A stretch of 64,000 nt of DNA from an uncultured Rhodospirillaceae bacterium (GCA_945952105.1 CAMFGZ010000001.1:280333-344332); one strand, 5' to 3'; counted from the stretch's first letter, positions 35,611 through 44,134 are shown. The notes: generated by a model not told the origin, from the letters alone. Numbers and translations: made by a program.

Positions 35611-36177
35611 ATGGTGTCGAGACGTCCGCGCATCGAGGGATTCGCGATCATTTCCGCCGAGGGCATGATCGCGGCATCGGACGGCTCGTTTCCGGAGAAC
35701 CTGAAGATTCCGGCGGATCAGAAATTCTATCAGGACTCGGTCGATCGCGCGGCCGCCGTCGCCAATGGCCGGCATTCGTCGGAAGGCGGCCCGAAGGAAG
35801 CGGCGCGGCGGCGGATCATCCTGACGAGACGGGTCGAGCGCGTGATCGCCGATCCCGACAATGCCAATGCCGTTCTCTGGAATCCCGCCTCGGCGCCGTT
35901 CGAGGAGGCGTGGCTCAAGCTCAATCTAGAAGGCGGAACCCTGGCCGTCGTCGGCGGCACCGATGTTTTCGGCCTGTTCCTCAACATCGGCTACGACTCG
36001 TTCTTCCTGACCCGCGCTGAGGGCCACGTGCCGCGTGGCCGTCCTGTCTTTCCCGGCGTCGGCAAGAACGCGACGGCGGAAGAGGTGCTACAGAAGCACG
36101 GCATGGTCCTGCGCGAAACCCGCATGCTCGACCCCGCGACCAACACGCGCGTCGAGGAATGGGTGCCGAAGGGCTAA
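35611..36177 (+). CDS. Dihydrofolate reductase/RibD C-terminal-like protein
   Basis: The 188-residue protein has a DHFR-like start (IEGFAIISAEGMIAASDGSFPENL), an arginine-rich middle (RRRIILTRRVERVIA) and the GGTDVFGLFLN motif that in this fold binds NADPH, then FFLTRAEGHVPRGRPVFPG. It probably reduces a pterin- or pyrimidine-type compound, but catalytic residues cannot be assigned with confidence. I choose ATG 35611 because GGGAGG is eight bases upstream; the ATG at 35593 has no usable site. Confidence 0.7.
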   Translation: MVSRRPRIEGFAIISAEGMIAASDGSFPENLKIPADQKFYQDSVDRAAAVANGRHSSEGGPKEAARRRIILTRRVERVIADPDNANAVLWNPASAPFEEAWLKLNLEGGTLAVVGGTDVFGLFLNIGYDSFFLTRAEGHVPRGRPVFPGVGKNATAEEVLQKHGMVLRETRMLDPATNTRVEEWVPKG

Positions 36178-36220
36178 GTCCACTTGACGCGAACCTGGCT
36201 ACCGGATCGCACAACACCAA

Positions 36221-36330
36221 CCTCATGCTGAGGAGGCTACGCAAGCAGCCGTCTCGAAGCATGGGCTACACACACCACGCCTGTTGCCCATCCTTCGAGA
36301 CGCGGCCTGCGGCCGCTCCTCAGGATGAGG
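36221..36330. repeat. Palindromic intergenic repeat, family B
   Basis: Outer arms CCTCATGCTGAGGAG (36221-36235) and CTCCTCAGGATGAGG (36316-36330) and inner arms CGTCTCGAAGCATGGGC (36250-36266) and GCCCATCCTTCGAGACG (36286-36302) are nearly complementary. The same words occur in the copy at 32022-32132. It lies between two convergent genes. Confidence 0.85.
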
Positions 36331-36360
36331 TTCCTTTTGAAAGCGGCTGACGGGGGATCC

Positions 36361-37098
36361 CTAAAACTCCACCACCAGCCCGTCATGCGCGGCTTCGAGC
36401 TTGATCTCCGAACCGCGTCCCAAAAGCTCGGCACTCATATGCGTGACGATGGTGCGTTTGGCGCCGATCTGCGGCAGGTGGTTCATCAACGTCGTGTAGT
36501 CGATGTGGTATTTCATCATCTTGTCGAAGAAGTAGGCCTCGCAGATGAACAGGTCTGCGTCGCGGGCGGCGGGGATCAATTCTTCCACCCATTCGGTGTC
36601 GCCCGAATAGGTCAGCACCTTGCCCCCGGTCTCGATGCGCAGCGCGTAGGAGGGGGCGCCGCTATAGTGCTTCATCAGATACGGCGTCACGGCAAGGCCG
36701 TTCATCTCGACCCGCTCGTGCAGCTCCAGCTCGCGGATTTCCAGCTCGAACTTGCGCTGCACCTGGGTCGAGCCCGCGAACATCGCTTCCATGATGATCA
36801 TCAGCCGGTCGCGAAAACCGGGTGGGCCGGCCAGTAGCAGCGGCGCGGTGCGCCGGCTGACGAGCTGGGCGTCGAGCAGGAAGAAGGGAAGGCCCGCGAA
36901 GTGATCGCCATGCAGGTGGCTCACCAGCACGGTGGAGATCGCGTTAGGCTCGACTTCCCATTTGCGAATGGCGACCATGGACGACGCGCCGCAATCCACC
37001 AGCAGGTGGCCGTGGTCGGCGCGCTCGACGTGGAAACACGTGTTGAACCGTCCGCCGCTGCCGAAGGCATCGCCGGAGCCGAGAAACTGCAAGCGCAT
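36361..37098 (-). CDS. MBL-fold metallo-hydrolase (RNase Z-like/phosphodiesterase type)
   Basis: The 245-residue protein has the metal motif HLHGDH (H61, H63, D65, H66), LLVDCGASSM before it, YSGDTEWVEELIPAA and the late histidine in VTHMSAEL. This layout is that of RNase Z-like and cyclic-nucleotide phosphodiesterase-like hydrolases. Its start lies three bases after the TauD-type gene's stop, so the two are co-transcribed. Substrate unknown. Confidence 0.92.
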   Translation of the reverse strand: MRLQFLGSGDAFGSGGRFNTCFHVERADHGHLLVDCGASSMVAIRKWEVEPNAISTVLVSHLHGDHFAGLPFFLLDAQLVSRRTAPLLLAGPPGFRDRLMIIMEAMFAGSTQVQRKFELEIRELELHERVEMNGLAVTPYLMKHYSGAPSYALRIETGGKVLTYSGDTEWVEELIPAARDADLFICEAYFFDKMMKYHIDYTTLMNHLPQIGAKRTIVTHMSAELLGRGSEIKLEAAHDGLVVEF

Positions 37099-37101
37099 AG
37101 G

Positions 37102-37992
37102 TTAGGGCGCCTGCTCCAGGCTGGAGACCGTATTGGTGAGCGTGGTGCGGCGCATGTCGCGCACTTCGCTCGAGTTGAAGCGGCGGGCGCGGTGCATGGT
37201 GGCGCGGTTGTCCCACATCACCAGGTCGTGCGGCCGCCACACATGGGCGTAGACGAACTGGCGCTGCGTCGCGTGCTCGGTGAGGTCGCGCAGGAAGGCG
37301 CGGGCTTCCGGCATCGGCCAGCCCTCGATGCCGCCGGCATGGCTGGCGAGATAGAGCGAGAGGCGGCCGGAGCCGGGATGGCGACGCACCAGACGCTGGC
37401 GCACCGGCGCCCACTTCTCGCGCTCGGCCTCGGTGAAATCCTCGAAGCCCAGCATGCCGCGCGAGAAGATCTGGCTGTGGAGGCAGATGAGATCCTGGAC
37501 CTCGCGCTTCTCCGCCTCGCTCAGCGCATCGTAGGCCGCGCGCATGTCGGCGAACTCGGTATTGCCGCCCGCCGACGGGATCGTGCGCGCCGACAGGAGT
37601 GAATAGAGCGCCGGCACTTCCTTGAACGAGCTGTCGGAGTGCCAGAGCTGGTTGCCCAGGCTGAACAGGCGGCGGCGATCGTCGCGCGCCAGCACGTTGC
37701 CGTCGCGGTCGAGGTTCGAGATGTCGTTCAGGTCCATGCTCATGCGCCGTTCCTCGGGCGGCATGATGTCACCGGTCGCCTGCTCCAGCGGACCCAGCTG
37801 GCGGCTGAACGCGAGCTGGCTCTCGTCGTCCAGCTTCTGGTCGCGGAACACCAGCACGCCGTACTCGTTCATCCCGTCATGGATGAAGGCGACTTCCTCG
37901 TCGCTGAGCCGATGCGTGAGGTCGATGCCCGAGACTTCGCCGGCGAAGAACGGACGGTTCTGAGGATCGAGGGGGCGTATGGATCTGGTCAT
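37102..37992 (-). CDS. TauD/TfdA family Fe(II)/2-oxoglutarate dioxygenase
   Basis: The 296-residue enzyme has the HxD pair H118/D120 (LWHSDSSF), the distal His267 (ATMHRARRF) and the 2-oxoglutarate-binding Arg in VRDMRRTTL. The N-terminus (FAGEVSGIDLTHRLSDEEV, GVLVFRDQKLDDE) is standard. Relatives act on 2,4-dichlorophenoxyacetate, taurine or similar ethers and sulfonates; the substrate is not visible. It is divergent from the chromate transporter genes. Confidence 0.93.
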   Translation of the reverse strand: MTRSIRPLDPQNRPFFAGEVSGIDLTHRLSDEEVAFIHDGMNEYGVLVFRDQKLDDESQLAFSRQLGPLEQATGDIMPPEERRMSMDLNDISNLDRDGNVLARDDRRRLFSLGNQLWHSDSSFKEVPALYSLLSARTIPSAGGNTEFADMRAAYDALSEAEKREVQDLICLHSQIFSRGMLGFEDFTEAEREKWAPVRQRLVRRHPGSGRLSLYLASHAGGIEGWPMPEARAFLRDLTEHATQRQFVYAHVWRPHDLVMWDNRATMHRARRFNSSEVRDMRRTTLTNTVSSLEQAP

Positions 37993-38065
37993 GGTAGGGG
38001 GAGGCTAGCGCGGAAGCGGACGAACGGCGAGGCGCGACGACGGCATTTTGCTATGTTGGCTCGCA

Positions 38066-38629
38066 ATGCAGCATGACCCACCCGTTCCGCCGCGCCGCAA
38101 CATCGGCAAGGCGGAACTGTTCCTCGGCTTCCTCAAGATCGGCCTGCTGGGCTTCGGCGGCGTGGCGCCATGGGCCCGCCACATCATCGTCGAGGAGAGG
38201 CGCTGGCTCACCGACCGCGAGTTCGCCGAAATCTTGGGAATCGGACAGATCCTGCCGGGGCCGAACACCGTCAACGCCGCCGTCATCATCGGGGACCGAA
38301 ACCAGGGCATCGTCGGCGTCCTGCTCTGTCTGCTGGGGCAGATGGCGATGCCCCTGGTGATCGTGACCGCGCTTGCAATCGTCTACGAACGTGTCGCTGC
38401 GATCCCCGAGGTGGGGGCCGCGTTGACCGGCGCGGCGGCGGCCTCCGCGGGCCTCGTTCTGGGCACGGCGCTCAAGATGATCCGCAACATAAGGCCGACG
38501 TCGCTTTCCTATGCCATCGGTGCCGCGGGGTTTGCGGCGATTGGCCTGCTTCGCTGGCCGCTCGTGCCCGTTGTCCTCGTGCTGGTGCCATCCGCCATTG
38601 CCGTGGCCTGGTGGGAGCGCCGCAAGTGA
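38066..38629 (+). CDS. Chromate transporter, N-terminal half (ChrA-type, split)
   Basis: The 187-residue protein has the ChrA motif GLLGFGGVAPWARHIIVEERRWLTDREFAEILGIGQILPGPNTVNAAVIIG with about five membrane helices. In many bacteria ChrA is one 400-residue protein with two such halves; here the halves are separate genes that overlap in GTGA. It would export chromate or related anions. Starts at ATG 38066. Confidence 0.92.
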   Translation: MQHDPPVPPRRNIGKAELFLGFLKIGLLGFGGVAPWARHIIVEERRWLTDREFAEILGIGQILPGPNTVNAAVIIGDRNQGIVGVLLCLLGQMAMPLVIVTALAIVYERVAAIPEVGAALTGAAAASAGLVLGTALKMIRNIRPTSLSYAIGAAGFAAIGLLRWPLVPVVLVLVPSAIAVAWWERRK

Positions 38630-39156
38630 CCGGCGTGCTCGCCGAACTGGCGCGGACTTTCGCTCTCCTGTCTCTGGTTTCGATCGGCGGCGTCAACGCG
38701 CTGCTCCCCGAAATCCACCGCCAGGTCGTCGACATCCACGGCTGGATGACCGACGCGGCCTTCGCGAGCGCCTTCGCCATCGCCAATGCCTCGCCCGGTC
38801 CCAACGTGATCTTCGTCAGCCTGATCGGCTGGCAGGTCGCGGGCCTGTCCGGCTTGCTGGTGGCAACGCTCGCCCTGCTGATCCCGTCGAGCGCACTTGC
38901 CTACTTTGCCGGCCGCATCCTCACGCGCTGGTCGCATCATTGGGCCGTGGCGCTCGTGCGCGACGCGCTGGTTCCGGTCGCGCTCGGCCTGATGCTGGCC
39001 TCCGGCATTTCCATGATGCGCACCGTCGACCACGACACCGTCACGGTGCTGATCAGCCTCGCGACGGCCACCTTCGTCTACACGACCCGTCGCAATCCGC
39101 TCTGGGCGCTGTCGGCCGGCGCAATCGTGAACGTGGCGGCGCTGCACCTTTTCTGA
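38626..39156 (+). CDS. Chromate transporter, C-terminal half (ChrA-type, split)
   Basis: The 176-residue membrane protein has a second ChrA motif (LVSIGGVNALLPEIHRQVVDIHGWMTDAAFASAFAIANASPGPNVIFVSLIGW). GTG start overlaps the first half's stop, pointing to translational coupling and a heterodimer. Membrane helices continue to the C-terminus (NPLWALSAGAIVNVAALHLF). Confidence 0.92.
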   Translation: MTGVLAELARTFALLSLVSIGGVNALLPEIHRQVVDIHGWMTDAAFASAFAIANASPGPNVIFVSLIGWQVAGLSGLLVATLALLIPSSALAYFAGRILTRWSHHWAVALVRDALVPVALGLMLASGISMMRTVDHDTVTVLISLATATFVYTTRRNPLWALSAGAIVNVAALHLF

Positions 39157-39236
39157 ACGGAGAAGTCGCGCGGCGATGATTTGCGATATCGCGATCCGGC
39201 GTCCACAGGAGGAAATAATGTAACGAATTGAGTGGG

Positions 39237-39265
39237 TTGACGGCCGAATGGGTCGCGGTTACATT
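39237..39265 (+). promoter_or_regulatory. Promoter of the zinc-regulator operon
   Basis: TTGACG (39237-39242) and TACATT (39260-39265) are separated by 17 bases, a good -35/-10 pair. The predicted start of transcription is near 39272, leaving only about 8-9 bases before the ATG at 39281. Confidence 0.6.
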
Positions 39266-39284
39266 TGAACAGTTATTCAAATGT
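39261..39284. promoter_or_regulatory. ArsR/SmtB-type operator overlapping the start codon
   Basis: ACATTTGAA (39261-39269) and TTCAAATGT (39276-39284) are perfectly complementary with a 6-base spacer, matching the TGAA-N6-TTCA core of SmtB/CzrA operators. It covers the -10 element, the predicted transcription start and the first codon of the regulator. Confidence 0.85.
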
Positions 39285-39589
39285 CCAAACCAAAGAAAAC
39301 CCTCCTGCCCGACGATCACGCTGTGGCGCTGGCCGACCTGTTCCGACTGCTGGGCGATCCGACCCGGCTGAAGATCGTGGTCTCCTGCTTGCGCACGCCG
39401 CTCGCCGTGTCGGACATCGCCGACCGGCTCGGCCTCTCGGTGTCGCTGGTGAGTCATCACCTGCGGCTTCTCAAGGGGGCACGCCTGGTTCGGGCCGACC
39501 GGCAGGGCAAGCAGGTCTACTACGAGGCCGACGACCTCCATGTCCGCCGCATGGTCGAGGACATGGTCACCCACATTGCGGAGCACTGA
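39281..39589 (+). CDS. ArsR/SmtB-family Zn(II)-responsive repressor
   Basis: The 102-residue winged-helix protein has the ArsR core (ALADLFRLLGDPTRLKIVVSCL, SVSLVSHHLRLLKGARLV). Its C-terminal helix reads DLHVRRMVEDMVTHIAEH, the D-x-H-x10-H-x2-E spacing of the alpha-5 zinc site in SmtB, so zinc sensing is likely. There is no Shine-Dalgarno before the ATG and the operator covers it, so the mRNA is probably nearly leaderless. It is upstream of a CDF exporter. Confidence 0.9.
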   Translation: MSKPKKTLLPDDHAVALADLFRLLGDPTRLKIVVSCLRTPLAVSDIADRLGLSVSLVSHHLRLLKGARLVRADRQGKQVYYEADDLHVRRMVEDMVTHIAEH

Positions 39590-39590
39590 A

Positions 39591-40259
39591 ATGAGCGCCC
39601 ATTGCTGCGATCACGGTCACGAGCACGCCAATGCCGCGGCGAGTTCTCCTGCCTACAAGCGCGTCCTGTGGATCGCGCTTGCGGTGAACCTCGCCATGTT
39701 CGTCGTCGAGATCGGCGCCGGCGTCGCCGCGCAGTCGGTCTCGCTGCTGGCCGACTCGCTCGACTTCCTGGGCGATGCCGGCAATTACGGCATCAGCCTG
39801 TTCGTGCTCGGCATGGCGCTGCACTGGCGCGCCCGCGCCTCGCTGCTGAAGGCTGCCAGCATGGGCGCCTTCGGCCTGTGGGTCGCCTTCACCACGATCG
39901 GCCACGCGATGGCCGGCACGGTGCCGGAAGCGCCAGTGATGGGCATCGTTGGCGCGTTGGCGCTGGCCGCCAACTTCGGCGTGGCGCTGCTGCTCTATCG
40001 CTGGCGTGAAGGCGACAGCAACATGCGCTCGGTGTGGATCTGCACGCGCAACGATGCGATCGGCAATCTCGCCGTCCTGGCCGCCGCCGCCGGCGTGTTC
40101 GGCTCGGGCAGCGGCTGGCCGGACTATGTCGTCGCGGCGATCATGTCCGGCCTGGCCCTGGTCGGCGCCTTCCAGGTGACGCGCCAGGCGATTGCCGAGC
40201 TGCGTCAGTCCGGGGAGGCGTCAGCCCAGGCCCACACTCACGCGGTCGGGAGCTTGTAG
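39591..40259 (+). CDS. Cation diffusion facilitator (CzcD-like) metal exporter
   Basis: The 222-residue membrane protein starts with a His/Cys-rich MSAHCCDHGHEHAN, then six helices. LLADSLDFLGDAGNYG and ICTRNDAIGNLAVL mark the two metal-site helices of CDF transporters, though the second reads ND rather than the common HxxxD. It starts one base after the repressor stop, so zinc-induced export is the natural reading. The last 22 bases overlap the opposing acyl-CoA ligase gene. Confidence 0.9.
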   Translation: MSAHCCDHGHEHANAAASSPAYKRVLWIALAVNLAMFVVEIGAGVAAQSVSLLADSLDFLGDAGNYGISLFVLGMALHWRARASLLKAASMGAFGLWVAFTTIGHAMAGTVPEAPVMGIVGALALAANFGVALLLYRWREGDSNMRSVWICTRNDAIGNLAVLAAAAGVFGSGSGWPDYVVAAIMSGLALVGAFQVTRQAIAELRQSGEASAQAHTHAVGSL

Positions 40260-41869
40260 TCCTCGAACTGCTTGCGCAGCGCCGTCTTCAGGATCTTGCC
40301 GGTGGCGCCGTGCGGGATAGCGTCGATGAACTGCACGTCGTCCGGCATCCACCATTTGGCGATCTTGCCTTCGAGGAATTTCAGGACATCGCCTTTCTCG
40401 ACCGAGGCGTCGGGACGGCGGACGACGATGAGAAGGGGCCGCTCGTCCCACTTCGGATGGGCGACCCCGATCACCGCAGCCTCGGCCACGCCGGGGCAGC
40501 CCATGGCGGCATTCTCGAGGTCGATCGAGCTGATCCACTCTCCGCCCGACTTGATCACGTCCTTCGAGCGGTCGGTGATCACCACGGAGCCATCGGGCTC
40601 GATCTTGCAAACGTCGCCGGTGTGGAACCAGTCGTCCTCGACGAACTGGTTCTTTCCGTCGCCTTTCATGTAGCCCTTCACGATCCACGGACCGCGTACG
40701 ACCATGTTGCCGGAGACGGTGCCGTCATGCGGCAGGTCGTTGCCGGCATCGTCGACGATTTTCATCTCGCAGCCGAACACCGGCCGGCCCTGCTTGGCGG
40801 TGATGGCGAAGCGGTCGGCGTCGGGCAGGTCGCGCTCGCCCCTGTTGAAGCGGGTCAGGGTGCCGAGCGGGCTCATCTCGGTCATGCCCCAGCCCTGGGC
40901 GACCTCGACCTCGTGCTCCTTCCAGAATCGCTCGATCATCGCGTAAGGCACGGCCGAGCCGCCGATCAGGGTGCGCTTGACCGAGTCCATCTTGAGTTTG
41001 TTCTGCTGACAGTAGTCGAGCAGCGCCAGCCACACGGTCGGCACGCCGGCCGACAGCGTCACCTTCTCCTTGTCGAGCAGCTCGTAGATGCTGGCGCCGT
41101 CGAGCTTGAAGCCCGGGAAGACCAGCTTGGTGCCGCAGAAGGGGCCGGCATAGACGAGGCCCCAGGCGTTGGCATGGAACATCGGCACGACCGGCAGGAT
41201 GGTCGTGTCGGGATCGAGCGCGAGGACGGGGCCCGAGCACATCATCATCGAATGGATCATCGTCGAGCGGTGCGAGTAGAGCACGCCCTTCGGATTGCCG
41301 GTGGTGCCCGACGTGTAGCAGAGCGACGAGGCGGTCTTCTCGTCGAACTCGGGCCATTTGAGGACGCCTGGCTTGCCGGCGATCAGCTCCTCGTAGCAGA
41401 GCATCTTGGGAATCTTGGCCGAGGTCGGCATGTGCGCGCGATCGGTCATGACCACGACATGCTTCACCGTCTTGAGCTGGTCGTAGACGGCCTCGACGAC
41501 CGGCACGAGGTTCAGGTCGACGAAGATGATCTGGTCTTCGGCGTGGTTGGCGATGTAGGCCACATGCTCGGGCGCCAGGCGCGGGTTAAGCGTGTGCAGT
41601 ACGGCGCCGATGCCGGAGATGCCGAAGTAGAGCTCGAAATGCCGGTAGGTGTTCCAGGCGATGGTGCCGACCCGGTCCCCGAGCTTGATGCCCAGCCCCT
41701 GCAGCGCTTCCGCCAGTTGCTTGGCCCGCTTGTGCGCGTCCTTGTAGCCGTAGCGATGGATCGGCCCCTCGACGGTGCGCGTCACGATTTCGACGTCTGG
41801 ATAGGCGGCGGCCGCATAATCGATGATCTGCGAGATCAACAGCGGACGGTCTTGCATCAAACCCTGCAT
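40238..41869 (-). CDS. Long-chain fatty-acid-CoA ligase (paralogue 1)
   Basis: The 543-residue AMP-forming ligase has [16 protein letters not shown] (P-loop), GWGMTEMSPLG, WFHTGDVCKIEPDG, and the C-terminal [17 protein letters not shown] and catalytic Lys in [15 protein letters not shown]. It forms acyl-CoA from a carboxylate plus CoA and ATP. AGAGGGA lies six bases before the ATG. It is downstream of an enolase-superfamily gene (13-base gap) and is strongly similar to the ligase at 44715. Confidence 0.94.
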   Translation of the reverse strand: MQGLMQDRPLLISQIIDYAAAAYPDVEIVTRTVEGPIHRYGYKDAHKRAKQLAEALQGLGIKLGDRVGTIAWNTYRHFELYFGISGIGAVLHTLNPRLAPEHVAYIANHAEDQIIFVDLNLVPVVEAVYDQLKTVKHVVVMTDRAHMPTSAKIPKMLCYEELIAGKPGVLKWPEFDEKTASSLCYTSGTTGNPKGVLYSHRSTMIHSMMMCSGPVLALDPDTTILPVVPMFHANAWGLVYAGPFCGTKLVFPGFKLDGASIYELLDKEKVTLSAGVPTVWLALLDYCQQNKLKMDSVKRTLIGGSAVPYAMIERFWKEHEVEVAQGWGMTEMSPLGTLTRFNRGERDLPDADRFAITAKQGRPVFGCEMKIVDDAGNDLPHDGTVSGNMVVRGPWIVKGYMKGDGKNQFVEDDWFHTGDVCKIEPDGSVVITDRSKDVIKSGGEWISSIDLENAAMGCPGVAEAAVIGVAHPKWDERPLLIVVRRPDASVEKGDVLKFLEGKIAKWWMPDDVQFIDAIPHGATGKILKTALRKQFEDYKLPTA

Positions 41870-41882
41870 GGCGTTCCCTCTT

Positions 41883-43031
41883 TTACGCGTGCCGCTCGAT
41901 ATGAAGGCTTCTTAGGGGTAGGAGCGGCTTGATGTCCGGTTCTAGACCGAGTCCTTGCCCGCCGGGAAGGCTGACGCTCCCGTCACGGACTGAAAAAACA
42001 TCCTGCAGAACGTCCTCGCGCAGCGGGTTGGGGTTGGCGTCGACCTCCAGCAGGCCGGGCCCGCGAACGGCGGCCAGCAGGTGCAGCGAATGGAGGAGCC
42101 CGACGCCGCCACCCAGGAAGTGCGGACAGAAGGTGCGCCCAGCCGCCAGCGCGGCCCGGGCGACCGGCTGGCAGCCTGAATGGCCACCCCATTTTGCGGA
42201 ATCGGGCTGGATCACGCCGAACAGGCCACTGTCGATCGCCTTCTGGAAAAGACCGGCGCCGCGCAGGTTCTCGCCACCGGCCAGGCGGGTCGGCGACACC
42301 GCGGCAACCTGCGTCCACTCGGTGAGCGGCCGGTCGGCCATCAACGGCTCCTCGATCCAGCCCAGTCCGAACTCCGCGAGCTTCGGCACCATCGCGCAGG
42401 CGCTGCGCAGGTCCCAGCCCTGGTTGGCATCGACCATCAGGCGCTCGCCGTCCTTCAGTTCGGCGGCCACCGGACGAAGCGAGCCAAGGTCGGTCTCCTC
42501 GCCGAAGCCGACCTTGATCTTGAAGGCGCGATAGCCGGCGGCACGCATGCGGCCCACCGTGTCGTAGGCGGCGCGGCCGGGGTTGAGCCCCGAGGCATAA
42601 ACCGGCACGACGGCATCGTCGGTGCCGCCGAGCGCGCGCCACAACGGCAGGCCGCGCTTGCGGGCGCGCAGGTCGTGGATCGCCAGGTCAAGGCCGGCCG
42701 CCGCGCCGGAAAGGGCGCCCGCGTCGCCGCTCTGCACGCGCAGCACATGCAGCGCGCGATCGATCTCGCCCCACAGGCCGACCGGGTCGTCGATCGACTT
42801 GCCGAGCGCGCGCGGCGCGACGATATCGGCGAGGAGGATCGCGCGATGCTCGGCGGCGGCATTGGGGAAGTTGCACCAGATCTCCCCCCAGCCGCGGGCG
42901 CCGTCGGAATCCTCGACGCGGACGAACACGGCGGCGCGTTCGGTCATGGTGCCGAAGGAGGTGCGGACGGGCTCCTTGATCGGGGTGCGGAAGACGTGGG
43001 CTTCGACGCGGGCGAGGGTTGCGCCGCTCAT
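41883..43031 (-). CDS. Enolase-superfamily enzyme (muconate lactonizing-like, K-x-K)
   Basis: The 382-residue protein has the K171-I-K173 motif (FKIKVG), metal ligands D201 (DANQGW), E227 (WIEEPL) and E254 (GGENLRG), D277 and a late His304 (CPHFLGGG). Two lysines place it near the MLE or a related racemase/dehydratase group, unlike the K-x-R protein at 33598. Substrate unknown. It is upstream of the acyl-CoA ligase. Confidence 0.9.
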   Translation of the reverse strand: MSGATLARVEAHVFRTPIKEPVRTSFGTMTERAAVFVRVEDSDGARGWGEIWCNFPNAAAEHRAILLADIVAPRALGKSIDDPVGLWGEIDRALHVLRVQSGDAGALSGAAAGLDLAIHDLRARKRGLPLWRALGGTDDAVVPVYASGLNPGRAAYDTVGRMRAAGYRAFKIKVGFGEETDLGSLRPVAAELKDGERLMVDANQGWDLRSACAMVPKLAEFGLGWIEEPLMADRPLTEWTQVAAVSPTRLAGGENLRGAGLFQKAIDSGLFGVIQPDSAKWGGHSGCQPVARAALAAGRTFCPHFLGGGVGLLHSLHLLAAVRGPGLLEVDANPNPLREDVLQDVFSVRDGSVSLPGGQGLGLEPDIKPLLPLRSLHIERHA

Positions 43032-43041
43032 ATGCGGTTAC

Positions 43042-43149
43042 TCATTCGAGCGTGATTTCCTTCTCGACGATGATCTTGCCGTAGAGCGCGCGGTCGGTGT
43101 CGCTCAGCGCCTTGGACCTGGCCGGCATGCCGGCGGGCGGGAAGGGCAC
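43042..43149 (-). CDS. Candidate 35-aa ORF between the oxygenase and enolase-like genes
   Basis: A GTG-started frame encodes VPFPPAGMPARSKALSDTDRA...EKEITLE and fills the gap between two same-strand genes. Nearly every third codon base is G or C, like real genes here. It may be a small protein, a translated spacer or a remnant. No family was recognised; an ATG inside gives 28 residues. Confidence 0.4.
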   Translation of the reverse strand: MPFPPAGMPARSKALSDTDRALYGKIIVEKEITLE

Positions 43150-43150
43150 G

Positions 43151-44134
43151 TCATTCCGCCGCCTGCTGCGCGGTGTTGAGGACGTCGTAGTTCCGCTTCA
43201 GGTACCAGGTCATGTAGTCGCTGTACCAGGTGGTCGGGTATTTCGGCGGCTTGTCGGGACCGACGGTGGTCGGCACGGCGGCGACCGGCCAGTCGATGCC
43301 GCTGTCGCAGAAGAAAGGCAGCGCATAGCGCGCGCCGGCCGTCTTGTTGATTGCGCGGTGCGGCGTCGCCAGGAAGAGATCGTTGGTGTAGCGCTGCAGC
43401 ATCTGCCCGCCGTTCACGACATAGGCATTGTCGATCGCGGGCATGTCGATCCAGGTCCCGGCCTGGCTGCGGATCGACAGGCCCTGAACCTCGTTGGGCG
43501 CCAGCAGTGTCAGGAAGCTGGTGTCGGTGTGAGGCGCCAGGCCGAATTCGTCCTCGATCGGCCCTTCCTGAGGCGGATAGTGCGTCATGCGCATCGAGAA
43601 CATCGGCTCGGAGAAGGCCGTGTCGAAATAGTTGGCGGGAAGGTCGAGGGCGCGGGCGTAGAGCCGCACCATCCTTTGCACCAGCCGTTCCATCTCGTTG
43701 CAGTAGTCGATCACCGTATCGCGGAAGCCCGGCAGGTCGGGCCAGCGGTTGAGGCCGCGGAAGCGGCGGCCCGACAGCACGTCGGGATGGTCGGGCGCCA
43801 TCTCGCGCTTCACGAAGAAGGCCTCGTTGAGATTGGCCTTGGTGCCGGTCTGGACGGTCGAGGTGCGCAGCGTGTTGCCGCGCATCGGCAGGTAGCCGGT
43901 ATTGTGCTGGTCGAGCTTCAGTTCGAGCTTCTTCTCGATCGGCTGGTCGTGGAAGCGCTTCACCTCGGCGAACATCCGGGCGATCTTCCCGCGTGCGATG
44001 CCGTGGTTGACGATGAAGTAGAAGCCGATCTCCGTCAGCGCGAAGCGCAGCTCCTTCGCCGTCCGGTCCATCGCGCCGGCCTCGCCCGCCAGATAGGGGC
44101 CGAGATCGATGACGGGGATCGTTTCGGTGGCCAC
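43151..44134 (-). CDS. Isopenicillin N synthase-like Fe(II)/2-oxoglutarate-type oxygenase (paralogue 1)
   Basis: The 327-residue protein starts VATETIPVIDLGPYLAGEAG and has the Fe triad H202/D204 (APHTDTSFLTLL) and H259 (LATPHRAINK), plus the 2-oxoglutarate-binding-type Arg269 (ARYALPFF). GTG at 44134 follows GAGGAGGAGCAGAGC. It belongs to the same family as the oxygenase at 55774. Substrate unknown; it heads the group that includes the enolase-like enzyme and ligase. Confidence 0.92.
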   Translation of the reverse strand: MATETIPVIDLGPYLAGEAGAMDRTAKELRFALTEIGFYFIVNHGIARGKIARMFAEVKRFHDQPIEKKLELKLDQHNTGYLPMRGNTLRTSTVQTGTKANLNEAFFVKREMAPDHPDVLSGRRFRGLNRWPDLPGFRDTVIDYCNEMERLVQRMVRLYARALDLPANYFDTAFSEPMFSMRMTHYPPQEGPIEDEFGLAPHTDTSFLTLLAPNEVQGLSIRSQAGTWIDMPAIDNAYVVNGGQMLQRYTNDLFLATPHRAINKTAGARYALPFFCDSGIDWPVAAVPTTVGPDKPPKYPTTWYSDYMTWYLKRNYDVLNTAQQAAE

